64,000 nucleotides of DNA from Dactylis glomerata (taxonomy: Eukaryota > Streptophyta > Magnoliopsida > Poales > Poaceae): positions 185,757 through 249,756 of the forward strand of contig QXEO01001136.1 in assembly GCA_007115705.1 (NCBI GenBank). The letters run 5' to 3'. The position numbers were made by a program, and so were the translations under genes. Positions 44,749 to 56,000 of the stretch are shown here, piece by piece (positions within the stretch are counted from its first letter, which is position 1; each line of letters starts with the position of its first letter). Below the pieces are notes generated by a model. That model did not search any database. It saw nothing but the letters and a program-made list of their open reading frames with translations, and was not told where the DNA came from.

Positions 44749-47078
44749 CTACGATCAGGAAGAGATTTCTCAATGCGGATACTGAGCGGCACTCTTTTGC
44801 ATGCCTCGGCGGGACCGTCAAGAAGGACGCCTCGTCCACAGCGACCACGGCGCCGGGCGACGTGCTGCTCTCCACCTTCATGTCCACCTGGGCGATGTCC
44901 GCCCTGCTGTCCACCGCCGCCGGTGTCGGCATGGTCAACATCTTGCACGCGTACTGCGGTCGCCAGGGCGCTGCCGCCCGGATGCACACCACCGACATGG
45001 CCGTGGCCTCGCCGAGCGCGCCCAGGACAAGGAGGCACGCGGGGTCGTCCACCCCCTCCCCGAGGAGCAGGCGGCGCGGCTCCGACGCCGGCACCTGGAG
45101 ACGGTTCACCCTGCCGTACTGGACCGACTCCGTGGGCCAGGAGTGCTGGGTGGTGAGATGGGCGACGAGCGCCGGCGGGGAGCCGACGAAGCCGCAGCCC
45201 GGCTCCGTGCAGAAGCAGGGCGCGTGCGGGCACGCGCTCCGGTGGTCGTCTAGCTCGTGGTAGGCGACCTGCCTCTGGCAGCCGTCGTGGGGGCACCGCG
45301 TCCTGGCCGACGAGATGACGGCGTCCATCGCCGTGTTGCGGACGTCGAAGCAGCCGCCGTGCTCGCACTTCCGGCACTCCTCGCCGCCTCCGGCGATGCA
45401 GCTGGTGCAAGCCAGGTCACTGGTAGAAAAAGGGGCTTTATTCCCGGTTTGTAAGGGGCTTTAGTCCCGGATGTTCAACCGGGACTAGCAAAGCGGGACT
45501 AAAGCCCCTCCTCTTTAGTCCCGGTTGCTCACAAACCGGGAGTAAAGGTTCTCCACGTGGTCCGGGTCGTGTGCAGAAGGCTGGAGGACCCTTTAGTCCC
45601 GGTTGGTGGCTCCAACCGGGACTAAAGGGATCCGATATAATTTTTGGTAGAATTATTGAAAAAAAGCCCAAATTTTTTTCGGATTTTTTTAAATTTCCAT
45701 ATTTTTGAATATTTGAATTGTTTAACAGTCTCCACTCTCCACTCTCCACTTAATCTCTAATCACCTCTATTCTCATGTCAAATTACATACTTATGGTCCT
45801 CACTTCCCGGTCGGTCACCCATCCTCACACTACTCCACCCTTAGCACGCTTAACTTCTCCATTCCTTCCCTACTACCTTCCAACACTGCGCTCGCGACTT
45901 CTTGATAATGCTATGCTATCAATTCTATTAACCCATACACTTTGGTAACATATGATTTTAATTTTTTGAATTCCAAATAATTCACAAAATAAGCAACAAT
46001 GATTAAGTAATAGTAAGCATCAATGAATTCCAAATAATCTTTATGCATAATTTAATTATTAATTTTTAAATTCAAAATATTCAAAAAATAATAAAAAACT
46101 AAAAAATTCCAAAATTCTAAAATTAATAATAAACTTCAAAATGACCAAAAAGTAGAAGAAACAACAAAAGAAATGAAAAAATCCAAAAAAAATCATTTTT
46201 TCTCATTATTTCTAACAAAATCTAAAATCTTCCTGCTTTCATATTTCCCTTTGGAATTTTGAGAAACAAGAAATTGTGCAAACGGCCGTAGGCAGTTGAA
46301 ATCGGATGTAAAATTTTGTGTAGATAATTTTTCATATATTATACGTTTTTTTTCGAGTCCGTATGCAAAAGTTATAGCCGTTTTGATTTGGAACAACTTT
46401 TTTTTGCAAAAAATATCAAAATTAAAATTTTCAAATTTTCCATAAAAGTTGGTTGCGTGAGGTACATGCATGTCAAAGGATTTTGAAATTTGAAGTTTTT
46501 ATCATTTTCTTTTATTTGTTTTAGACGTTTTTTCTGCGGGGGGGAGGGGTAGGAATGAGAGGAAAAATGGGCGCCGGACCTTTAGTCCCGGTTGGTGGCT
46601 CAAACCGGGACTAAAGCCTCCATTTGAACCGGGACTAATGCTTCCTGGCCCACATTTTCATTTGAACCGGGACTAATGCTCATATTAGTCGCGGACAAAA
46701 TTGTTTGGGGACTAAAGGGGTCGAACGGAAGCCCTTTTTTCTACTAGTGGGTGCCCGCCCTTGCACTGCACGAATCGGACGGCATTTGTACGGATGGAAC
46801 GGAAAAATCGATGGAATGTGCGTCAAAGAAAGGAAGAAAGTACGAAGAACAGAAACCTGGAAGACGGGAGGCTTCAAGGGGCGGGAGCAGAGGGGACAGT
46901 GCAGCAAACCCATCTCTATGTCCATCGTTATCTCCGTCGCCATTACCGCGCCTCCTCCTCCATTTGCTTCTTCCTTGACTTCGATGTGTAGCCTCGCTTT
47001 CTTGGCGCTCTGGTCGCCGTCATCCAGTGTCGACGGCGAGCCCCTCTTCTTTCCCTCGGAGCTGATACCAACCTGCAT
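44733..47078 (-). pseudogene. SINA/SIAH-like RING E3 ubiquitin ligase, broken by a transposon and a frameshift
   Basis: Exon 1 is 47078-46857 (ATG, Lys-rich start, then HCPLCSRPLKPPVFQ; donor GTTTCT). Exon 2 starts at 46765 after GTGCAG and continues from 46750 to 45417 across a MITE. Skipping the MITE and one GGT copy keeps the frame and gives CKGGHLACTSC, then ECRKCEHGG: the C3HC-type RING of plant SINA-like proteins. The SIAH zinc finger follows (CPHDGCQRQVAYHELDDH, CFCTEPGCGFVGSP, HLTTQHSW). About 304 codons, usual family length. Family role: E2-dependent ubiquitin transfer, homodimer through the C-terminal domain. Near 44805 the frame slips: the conserved ending VPLSIRIEKSLP is in another frame. 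Two lesions make it very probably non-functional. Confidence 0.82.
45418..46749. mobile_element. Non-autonomous CACTA-type element (MITE) inside the SINA-like RING exon
   Basis: Ends are CACTGGTAGAAAAAGGGGCT and the complement of CACTAGTAGAAAAAAGGGCT, with the 3-bp duplication GGT (45415-45417 and 46750-46752). Both ends carry foldback copies of TTTAGTCCCGGTTGGTGGCT and its complement. The centre is AT-rich without coding potential. It is 1332 bp. The CAC start and 3-bp duplication fit the CACTA class. Confidence 0.88.
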
Positions 47079-47138
47079 TCTCTCGTCTACTCCACTCTCT
47101 ACGATTTGGAAGAGCAAGTGGCGGAGGAAAGCAGAGCC

Positions 47139-47741
47139 GAATTTTTTACAAATATGATCCTCTGCTGAACGCTATTGTTAAAAGTAACCCCCTCTGAAAT
47201 CTATTGCCAAAACTGGCCTGGCGGATAGAGGGAAAAGTGACACATGGCATCCCCGCTAGATGAAGTGGCGGAAAGTTCTTCACGCCATATGGATTGGCGA
47301 AAGGCTCTTTCCGTCCTTGGAAATGGCGGAATGTAATGGATCTTTTGTTTGCATGTTGTTCTATGGTTAGCAGTGCATTAATACTCCTTTTATCCATGCG
47401 TTTTGGCAGGAGTGAGAGACAAACGAAGCATGCTAGCCTGGACCTAGTTGCTTTGGACTGTGTGAGATCGTTGCATGCTAGCTGAATAGTACTACAAGAT
47501 TGAAGGCCTCACATGGACACTGCGCCATGCATGGCTGCCAAAAACCACATTCCGCCAACCTCAAAGGCGGGAAGATCATTCCGCCGATCCATATGGCGTG
47601 AAGAACTTTCCGCCACTTTATCTGGCGGGGATGCCACGTGTCACTTTTTCCTCCATCCGCCAGGCCAGTTTTGGTAATTGATTTCATAGGGGTTACTTTT
47701 AACAATAGTGTTCAGCAGAGGATCATATTTGTAAAAAATTC
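47139..47741. mobile_element. Mutator-type MITE with about 190-bp terminal inverted repeats
   Basis: Both ends read GAATTTTTTACAAATATGAT inward, and the inverted repeats run on for about 190 bases with scattered mismatches. The 10-bp duplication AAGCAGAGCC flanks it (47129-47138 and 47742-47751). Long inverted repeats and a 9-11-bp duplication fit the Mutator superfamily. It lies 60 bases upstream of the SINA-like ATG, between it and its promoter. Confidence 0.88.
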
Positions 47742-48042
47742 AAGCAGAGCCAAGCAGATGTAAAACAGAGGAGCTGTAATAAATGCTATGTTCGATTGAC
47801 TGATTGATGGATTGACATTTGACACTGGTCTTGGGAACAGTTTCAGAACGTGGCGTGCATGCCTTCCACTGCCAAACGTGGCTAGCCGCTAGCAGCATGA
47901 TTGGCACTTGGCGGTAAACTTTTTCTGTTCTACTCCATCCACACCGGTTTAATTGGACTCTAATAAACTCAGAGATTTTCTAAAAATTAGTCCTAATTTA
48001 GCATTAAGTCGGCGATTTGATACTCCATGGTCTTCCTCTCTA

Positions 48043-48247
48043 CTCCCTCTATAGGTTTCTACACGTATCCCTAGATCTTCATTTTGACCAAAGTAATATA
48101 AAATATATATTATAAAATATATATCACTGGAAACTACAGATTATATATTTTCTAATTGTATAATTTTTGTGTCATGAAATTTGTATTATATTTTTTTAAA
48201 TAGCGACCTAGGATACGCGTAGGACCTATATACCAGGACGAATGGAG
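48043..48247. mobile_element. Stowaway MITE (Tc1/mariner type)
   Basis: TA dinucleotides (48041-48042, 48248-48249) flank ends CTCCCTCTATAGG and the complement of CCAGGACGAATGGAG. Inner sequences GTTTCTACACGTATCC and its near complement pair as well. It is 205 bp, AT-rich and non-coding. Confidence 0.8.
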
Positions 48248-48249
48248 TA

Positions 48250-49708
48250 TAATTTATCTTGTGAAACTCTCTTTTCTTCAATGAAACTGTATGCATGCGA
48301 TTGCATGTAAATTGTTTGGTCTTTCTTAAATAATTGATGAAATCAACGATATTAAAAGAAGGGATAAAGCTTAATGGGAACAAAATTCCATTATAAACCC
48401 AATAAACCGATATAAAGGGAGTACTAGCTAAAACTATAATTAACGTTTCTTCGGATTCTAAAACTACCATTCCTTATAAAAATATAAGTAGAATACTTCC
48501 TTCAAAACAATATTCTGATATAATATTCAAACCAAAAACAAAGGAATATAAAATCCTAAAAACCCATTAGAGTGGATCACATAAAACACACAAAGGAAGA
48601 AATGTGTTGATCTTACACCATTGAGAAAAAAAAAGTTAAAGCAGATGATAAAATTCCAGTCAAAATGGAGGCATACAAATAATAACCATATAAATTTGGT
48701 AAAATCATGATACAGTCCATAATATTCTTTGTAGAATCTTTTTCCAATAAATATCTCACTCTATAAATAAAGATCTTAAAATCGCATAAAGAACTAACCC
48801 AACCTAGAATTTACTTTGTAATAATAAACATATTTTTGCAAAAACTATTTAGTAATAAAAAATTATTTGCTCTCTCTAACTACACAACTCCACATTTCAA
48901 AATGTGAACTAGTGTATATTTAAGGCACAACAGATCTAATAAAGTCTGGAGAAATAAATGTACAATCAAGAGCCATACAATCACCATCACCATTGTGCAT
49001 TACATATACCTACATTTGACGCAATACTTTGAAATGTGTAGATAAAAACTATAATTGTGTAGAAAATTCGCTAAAAAGTATGTCAACTACAAAGAAAATA
49101 GTCAACTCATTTTACCACCGAAATTCAGTGGATTGGTTGCGCCCAGAAACATTAAGGTGATTGGTCAGAAGCAAAATGGAAAAGTATGTATGTATATTGG
49201 TGTGCACAACTGAAGTAAAATGATGTGAATTAAGTATTCCATGCTCTTTCTAAAAGAGAAATCCTTGTGCTACCTAAAAGTTTCACCACATTCTGATTGT
49301 CTTGTGCAGGTGCATCTCACAAACCACAGTGGAAGATCAGGGAACATCTCTTCGTTATGAAAATATGGATAAATTTCCTTCAGAAAGCAAAACAAACGAA
49401 AACCCAAAATTAGCCCCGTAATTTAGCACGCAGGAGTGCATGAAGACCTTGGCTGCAATTGTGGGGTCCATGCAACAGCCAAAGATAGCGGCCACTCCTA
49501 ATTTCCCGCCAAAACAAAAGCCTCCAGCCACCAGACCACAACGCCCTCACCTCCGGGACATACGCGCCACCGCACAGCCATGCACTCGGCTCCTCGCCGC
49601 CGACATCTATATCTCTCCCTCTCCACGCCACTCCCCTCCCTCCCCTCCATATAGGCAGCACCATCGCAGGGGGTGGCCCGCACTACCCCTTCAGTTCTTC
49701 CCCCCTCC
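48250..49708 (+). other. Upstream region of the LRX gene
   Basis: AT-rich DNA without a supported gene, turning GC-rich after about 49480. TATA-like CTATATCT (about 49605) and CATATAGG (about 49649) precede the start codon. The gene is head-to-head with the SINA-like pseudogene, about 2.6 kb between the two ATGs. Confidence 0.5.
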
Positions 49709-52051
49709 ATGGAGGCCCGCCTGAGCCTCGCCGTGCTCGTCGCCGCCGTGCTGGCGGCGGCGGCGGTATCCGCGCTGTCGGACATGGAGGCGTCCTATAT
49801 CGCGCAGCGCCAGCTCCTCAGTCTCAAGGAAGGCGATGGCGACCTCCCGGAGGACTTCGAGTTCGATATCCACGTCGGCGTTACCTTCGCCAACGAGCGC
49901 CTCCGCCGCGCGTACATCGCGCTCCAGGCGTGGCGCAAAGCCATATACTCCGACCCCAAGAACTTCACCGGCGGGTGGGTCGGCCCCGACGTGTGCAGCT
50001 ATTTTGGTGTCACCTGCACGACCGCGCTGGACGACCCCAATGTCAACGTTGTCGCCTCGGTGGACCTCAACGGCGGCGACATCGCCGGGTACCTCCCGCC
50101 CGAGCTCGGCATGCTCACGGACATCGCGGCATTCCACATCAACTCCAACCGTTTCTGCGGGATAATCCCGGAGAGCTTCTCCCGCCTCACAATCCTCCAC
50201 GAGTTCGACGTCAGCAACAACCGCTTTGTCGGCGGCTTCCCCACGGTGGTGCTGAAGATCCCCGTGCTCAAGTACGTGGACCTCCGGTTTAACAACTTTG
50301 AGGGCGAGCTCCCGCCCGAGCTCTTCGAGAAGAGCTTCGACGCCATCGTCGTCAACAACAACCGCTTCGTCGGCTTCATCCCGGAGAACTTCGGCAACTC
50401 GACGGCGTCGCTCGTGGTGCTCGCCAACAACCAGTTCGTCGGCTGCATCCCGCGCAGCGTCAGCCGTATGGCGGACACGCTCGACGAGCTCATTCTCCTC
50501 AACAACCGTCTCGACGGTTGTATCCCGCCGGAGCTCGGCGATCTCGTCAACACCACGGTGGTGGACGTCAGCGGCAACGCGCTCGTGGGCACGCTGCCCG
50601 AAGAGATCGCCAACATGAGCAGACTAGAGCAGCTCGACGTATCAAGGAACCTGCTCGCCGGCGCCGTTGTGGCGCCCGTCTGCAAGCTGCCGGCGCTCGC
50701 GAACTTCACCTTCACGAACAACTACTTCACAGAGGAGGCGGCGGCGTGTGTGCCGACCGTGGATGGGGAGGTGGCGCTGGACGACATGGAAAACTGTCTC
50801 GCGGGCCGGCCAAGGCAGAAGACGGCACTTGAGTGCGGCCCCGTGCTCGCGCGGCCCGTCGACTGCCGCACCAATATTTGCTCGGCGCGCCCGTCAAAGC
50901 CAACGCCGGTGACTCCCACGCCGGTGCCAAAGCCAACTCCAGTGACTCACACGCCGGTGCCAAAGCCAACTCCGGTGACACCAACGCCGGTGCCAAAGCC
51001 GCCCCCCAAGCCAGAAACTCCGTTGATTGGGCCGCAGTTGCCGCCTCCACCGCCGCAAAACCAAGAAACTCCACCGCCAAAGATTGCTCCGGTACACCCG
51101 CCTTCGCCGTCTCCCGCTTCTGCCCCAGAGTTAGGACCAATTGTCGGCCCAAATTTACCTCCGCCCCCACCGCCAGTTCCTGTGAGCTCGAAATCTCCTC
51201 CACCACCGGTACCCATGAGCTCGCCGCCACCCGTGAAATCACCTCCACCACCGGTGCCTGTGAGCTCACCTCCGCCACCAGTCAAATCGCCACCACCACC
51301 AGCGCTGGTGATCTCTCCTCCGCTACCAGTCAAATCGCCACCACCACCAGCTCCGGTGAGCTCACCTCCGCCACCAGTCAAATCCCCACCACCACCGACG
51401 CCGGTGAGCTCGCCTCCGCCACCAGTCAAATCCCCACCACCACCAGCGCCGGTGAGCTCGCCTCCGCCACCAGTCAAATCGGCACCACCACCAGCTCCGG
51501 TGAGCTCTCCTCCGCCACCAGTCAAATCGCCACCACCACCAGCTCCGGTGAGCTCACCTCCGCCACCAGTCAAATCCCCACCACCACCGGCGCCGGTGAG
51601 CTCACCTCCGCCACCATTCAAATCCCCACCACCACCGGCGCCTGTGAGCTCTCCACCGCCACCTGTCAAATCGCCACCTCCACCACCGCCACCGGTGAAA
51701 TCCCCTCCACCACCGGCTCCAGTGAGCTCCCCACCTCCACCTGTAAAATCTCCGCCACCACCAGTACCGATGAGCTCTCCACCCCCACCGGTAAAGTCCC
51801 CTCCTCCTCCGGCGCCAATCAGCTCACCTCCTCCAGTGCCATCCCCACCACCGCCAGCTCCAGTGAAGTCGCCGCCTCCCCCGGTACAATCCCCACCTCC
51901 CCCGGTATATTCCCCGCCGCCACCGGTCATCTCGTCCCCTCCGCCACGGCCACCATCACCGCCTCCACCAGTACCACAAGACTTCATACTGCCGCCGATC
52001 ACAGCGCAGAACTATGCTTCACCACCGCCACCTCAATTCCAAGGATACTAA
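49709..52051 (+). CDS. Leucine-rich repeat extensin-like (LRX) cell-wall protein, 780 aa
   Basis: The start is ATG 49709 in a good context (CTCCATGG); the frame is open further upstream, without an ATG. Residues 1-22 form a signal peptide. An N-terminal domain of the LRX family follows (RRAYIALQAWRKAI, DVCSYFGVTC). About ten LRRs occupy about 115-350 (ELGMLTDIAAFHINSNRFCG, FDVSNNRFVGGFP, VVNNNRFVGFIP, LLNNRLDGCIPPELGDL). A Cys hinge (ECGPVLARPVDCRTNICS) lies near 375-392. An extensin region from about 393 to 780 is built of SPPPPVKSPPPPAPVS-type repeats and ends SPPPPQFQGY. LRX proteins are secreted, anchored in the wall by the extensin part, and bind RALF peptides through the LRR. One exon, no lesions. 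Few Tyr residues in the extensin part and the ending suggest the pollen (PEX) clade; this is inference. Confidence 0.93.
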   Translation: MEARLSLAVLVAAVLAAAAVSALSDMEASYIAQRQLLSLKEGDGDLPEDFEFDIHVGVTFANERLRRAYIALQAWRKAIYSDPKNFTGGWVGPDVCSYFGVTCTTALDDPNVNVVASVDLNGGDIAGYLPPELGMLTDIAAFHINSNRFCGIIPESFSRLTILHEFDVSNNRFVGGFPTVVLKIPVLKYVDLRFNNFEGELPPELFEKSFDAIVVNNNRFVGFIPENFGNSTASLVVLANNQFVGCIPRSVSRMADTLDELILLNNRLDGCIPPELGDLVNTTVVDVSGNALVGTLPEEIANMSRLEQLDVSRNLLAGAVVAPVCKLPALANFTFTNNYFTEEAAACVPTVDGEVALDDMENCLAGRPRQKTALECGPVLARPVDCRTNICSARPSKPTPVTPTPVPKPTPVTHTPVPKPTPVTPTPVPKPPPKPETPLIGPQLPPPPPQNQETPPPKIAPVHPPSPSPASAPELGPIVGPNLPPPPPPVPVSSKSPPPPVPMSSPPPVKSPPPPVPVSSPPPPVKSPPPPALVISPPLPVKSPPPPAPVSSPPPPVKSPPPPTPVSSPPPPVKSPPPPAPVSSPPPPVKSAPPPAPVSSPPPPVKSPPPPAPVSSPPPPVKSPPPPAPVSSPPPPFKSPPPPAPVSSPPPPVKSPPPPPPPVKSPPPPAPVSSPPPPVKSPPPPVPMSSPPPPVKSPPPPAPISSPPPVPSPPPPAPVKSPPPPVQSPPPPVYSPPPPVISSPPPRPPSPPPPVPQDFILPPITAQNYASPPPPQFQGY

Positions 52052-52833
52052 ACGCGAGAGAAGCAGGAGAGATATCATGGGAACGAGGAGGAGGAGCCAG
52101 CGCAACGCACTATGGTGCTTGTCTCGTCTTTATCGCGTACATACGTGGAAGCTCCATGAATATGCATGTCCATCGGGCATCAGTTCATGTACTATAAATG
52201 TAAATGTTGTGCAAAACTGCACATGTAATTGAACTGGGTGAGCGGATGAAGAAGAATGATATGTTGAGTGTACAGGGAAAAAACGGAGGGAAATTTATTA
52301 ATGTGGCCATCAATTGTCACGAATGTATTAACCGTGAGTGCGAAAATTCTTTTGACAAAAGGTAAGGCTAGCTAGTATCTGCAAATAAGATTCACAAAAA
52401 ATATTGATGTGACAGCTAATTAATAAAGGGAGAAAAGTTTAGAGTAATATATTCCGGTGGCGGTATCTACCGTATCATAGCACACATTACAAGAAAAAAA
52501 TTAATGTTAAGAAAATTTTATACATAATTTTGCATTAAGATTCTATAAATAATTATATACAATAATTATATGATACCAGTAATGTCACATATAGTTTCAC
52601 CATGTCTATGCAGTTTTTAGCTATCACTGCAGCTGGCAACTCACTGTCGTCAAATACTTTTTTGTTTCTAGATGATGCTAGGGGCAGATCTGTGATAGAA
52701 AGGAACTCACCCACACTAGAAATTTGGATAAAGTATCACAAAGGATCGGCAAAGTCGCTGCCCAAGCTGCAACGCGGAGACTTGTGCTTGATAAACCAGA
52801 GCATTCCTTACGCAAAACCACTTCCACCCTAGC
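52052..52833 (+). other. LRX 3' region and intergenic DNA
   Basis: Includes the LRX 3' UTR (probably to about 52230). No other gene is supported; a 76-codon frame at 52602-52832 has no recognised motif. The copia LTR begins at 52834. Confidence 0.5.
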
Positions 52834-53023
52834 TGTTAACCGAGTAGATATTCAACTAGCCTAGGTTATTAATATCCTAACAGATCTCGGCCTAATTTTG
52901 CTCTTCTTGTTATGTAAGATATGTGCGCTGGTTGTAATCCTATATATAGCAACTTATTCATATCAATGAAATCAGTTGCCCCATCGCAAGTCTCCTCCTA
53001 CGTACATAGTCTAGGCTCCTTCA
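52834..53023 (+). repeat. 5' LTR of the copia element
   Basis: It runs from TGTTAACCGAG to GGCTCCTTCA, with TG...CA ends and a TATATATAG promoter-like motif at about 52941. The 190-bp length is short but normal for copia. Confidence 0.75.
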
Positions 53024-53035
53024 TAGTATCAGATT
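53024..53035 (+). promoter_or_regulatory. Copia primer-binding site (initiator tRNA-Met, degenerate)
   Basis: TAGTATCAGATT lies directly after the LTR; the consensus is TGGTATCAGAGC. The mismatches fit a decayed copy. Confidence 0.7.
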
Positions 53036-53087
53036 TCTGAGATCTCATCTACAGCTTCTGCCGCCGCCTCTACCCCCTCTAGCCGCC

Positions 53088-56000
53088 ATGAGCTTGTACG
53101 CCTCCTTCTCCTCCTCTGACTCCAAGGATGGCTTTGGCTCGGAGCGCTTCGGCATCCCTGTGGCAACTCAAACCCTCCCCACCCCCCAGCTCTAGGCTCT
53201 CTGCATCCGCAACCACGTTCTCGTCACGCTGGACTATGAGAAGGAGAACTAAGGCCTCTCGAGCCGTCAATTCATCACCATCCTCTCCAAGTTCAGACTT
53301 CGGGATCACATCGACGGCTCTCCCGCTTAGGGCACCTCCGACTGGGTGCACAACGACTTCGCCATCGTCTCCTAGTACGACGCCACGGTCACCCCGTCCA
53401 CTCTGGCCATCGTGGAGGAACGCAACGCCACCATCGTCTCTCTCTGGCGCGCCATTCGCAACGTCTTCCGCGACAACCGCGACACTCGCGCAACCTTCCT
53501 CATCGACGAGTTTCACGGCTTCAACTAGGGTGACCTCTCCGTCGTCGACTACACCTCCAAGATGAAGAACATGGCCGACACGCTCAGCGATCTTGGCTCT
53601 CGCATCCGGGAATGCAAGCTTGTCCACAACGTCCTCCACGGTCTAAGCGAGAAACTCCAGCACGCCGTTCCGCACATGACACGCGGCCGTCTGCCCACCT
53701 TCATCAAGCTATGATCCTTCTTGCTGTTGGAAGAACAGCGCCTTGGTCGTTAGGCTCGCGTCGTCGTCCACAACGCGCTCCTCGCCCAGGCACATCTCGC
53801 GTTCCAGGCCGCTCGCGCTCCCATGCCGGCCTACACAAACCCTGCCCCGCCCTCCTACTTCAACCCCGCACCGGCTACTCTCTACGACGCCAGCGCCGGC
53901 ACTGGTCCATCCACCACTCTGGGCAACGGGAAGAAGAAAAACAAGAAGGCGCATGTGTCTACCACCCCTGGTCCCGTCATGGGCGTTCACCAGGGCGCTC
54001 GCCCCGCGTGTGCATCTGCCGCCCCGTCCGTGGCTAGCACGTTCCAGGCCTGGGCCGCCCCGGGTAGCCTGGGTCCTCGCCCGACTACTCCGGCAGCACC
54101 AAAAGCCCTCTCTGTCCATGCCGCTCCCATCGCCCCACCCGCTCCCGCACAACAGTGGGATCAGGCCGCTCTCATTGCCACCCTGAACCAGATGGCTCTC
54201 TAAGGGCAATCCAGCAACGACACTCAGTGGATCTTCGACAGCGGAGCCTCCTCACACATGGGCTACGGTTCCAGTATAATCACCTCACCCCATTCCCCTC
54301 ATTCCCCCTCTCATATCATTATCGGTGATGGCTCTCCTCTACCTATCACCGGCACTGGTTCCGCTCACTTCACCACATCCACTCGCCCCTATCTCTTCTC
54401 AACATTCTTATTTCTCCCAAACTCATCAAAAATCTAGTGTTTGCCTGTGCTTTTACACGTGACAATTCCATTTCAATTGAATTTGACCGTTTTGGCTTTT
54501 CTGTCAAGGATTTGGCAGCGGTATGGGAAATTCACCGATGTAACTCCACCAGTGATCTCTACCCCTTCACGCAGCCGTCTCCATGTCTCCTCTCCACCGT
54601 CTTCACAGCTTTGTGGCACCAGTGTCTTGGGCACCCCAACACTGAAGCATTGGCGAATGCCTCCAAATATTTCAAATATAGTTGTAATAAAAAATTACCC
54701 ACGCACTGCGATGCATGTCGTTTGGGCAAACACACTAGACTTCCTTTTACTTCATCCACCACCAAAACATATGTTCCCTTTGAGCTTTGTCATTGCGATT
54801 TATGGACTAGTCATGTATTAAGCATCTCGGGTTTTCAATACTATCTTGTTAGTCTCGATGACTTTACACACTTTGCTTGGATGTTTCCTATTCGTAAGAA
54901 GTAAAAAGTTCATAGTCTTCTTGTTGCATTCTATGCATATGTTCATACTCAGTTCTCTCGCTCCATTAAATCCTTCCAAACCGATAATGGACGCGAATTT
55001 GAGAACATTGCTAACCGCAACCTATTAACCACACATGGCACCCTCCTCGGCCGCACATGCCCATATACATCCCAGCAAAACGGTAAGGACGATCGCATAC
55101 TATGCACGCTCAATGACGGTGTCCGCACTCTCCTCATACATGCGTCTATGCCACCTCAATGGTGGGCCGAGGCCCTCGCCACTTCCACCTATCTCCTCAA
55201 CCGACGACCGTATAAGTCTCAAGCCATTACCACACCCTATGAGCTCCTACATGGTAGCACCCCTGAGTTTTGGTTTCTTCGAGTTTTTGGCTGCCTTTTC
55301 TATCCCAACCTCACTGCCACGGCACCTCACAAACTCGCATCGCGCTCTCTACCTTGCGTCTTCCTTGGCTATCCCGAAGGACGCAAAGGCTATTGGTGCT
55401 ATGACGTTGTTTCGCGGCGCATAATTTTTTCACGACATGTTACTTTTGTGGAAATTTTTTTCCTTTCCGCTCCCTGGACTTCAGCGTCGCCGCACCATCT
55501 ACCCCGAGTGATCCGGACATCAATCTCCCCCCGGTTTACATTGATCAAGTGTCAGCTACTGCATGCAACCCTAATGGGCCATGTAGCCCACCTGGCTCTA
55601 GACGCGACTCGTCCTCGACCTCTGCTGCATCCTTGGGCCGCGTCACCCCGTCGTCCTCGCCTCCTCGGCCCATGGCCCAGTTTCCTCATTGGATTCTGTC
55701 GCGCCCATGGATTGTGGCCTAGCTTCTTTGCCCGCCGCTCCGGGCAGCCCAGCCTCTACGTCCAACACTACACCTGCGCCGCCTATTCGCCATCACATGG
55801 TGACTCGAGCGCAGCACGACATCGTCCAGTCAAACCCTCGCTATGCCAACATTGCTACTGCACTGATTTCACCCGTGCCTTAGTCTATTGAAGATGCTCT
55901 CCGCGACCCCAATTGGCGCGCCGGGATGCAAGAGGAGTTCGACGCCCTCTCCGCCAACAACACTTGGACGTTGGTTCCCCGGACACCGCATACCAATGTT

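Noticed and set aside
44801..45253. Plus-strand GC-rich frames of 133-151 codons
   Set aside because: Antisense of the SINA-like zinc-finger exon, which shows family motifs on the minus strand.
49673..49708. Upstream start for LRX adding 12 residues
   Set aside because: The codon at 49673 is GTG, not ATG. The ATG at 49709 has good context and gives a proper signal peptide at once.
50947..52002. 351-codon glycine/threonine-rich frame on the minus strand
   Set aside because: Antisense shadow of the proline-rich LRX extensin repeats; the repeat composition keeps all frames open.
50833..52197. 454-codon Ser/Thr-rich plus-strand frame overlapping LRX
   Set aside because: Second reading frame of the 48-bp repeats. 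It lacks any signal peptide or domain and the LRX frame is clearly the gene.
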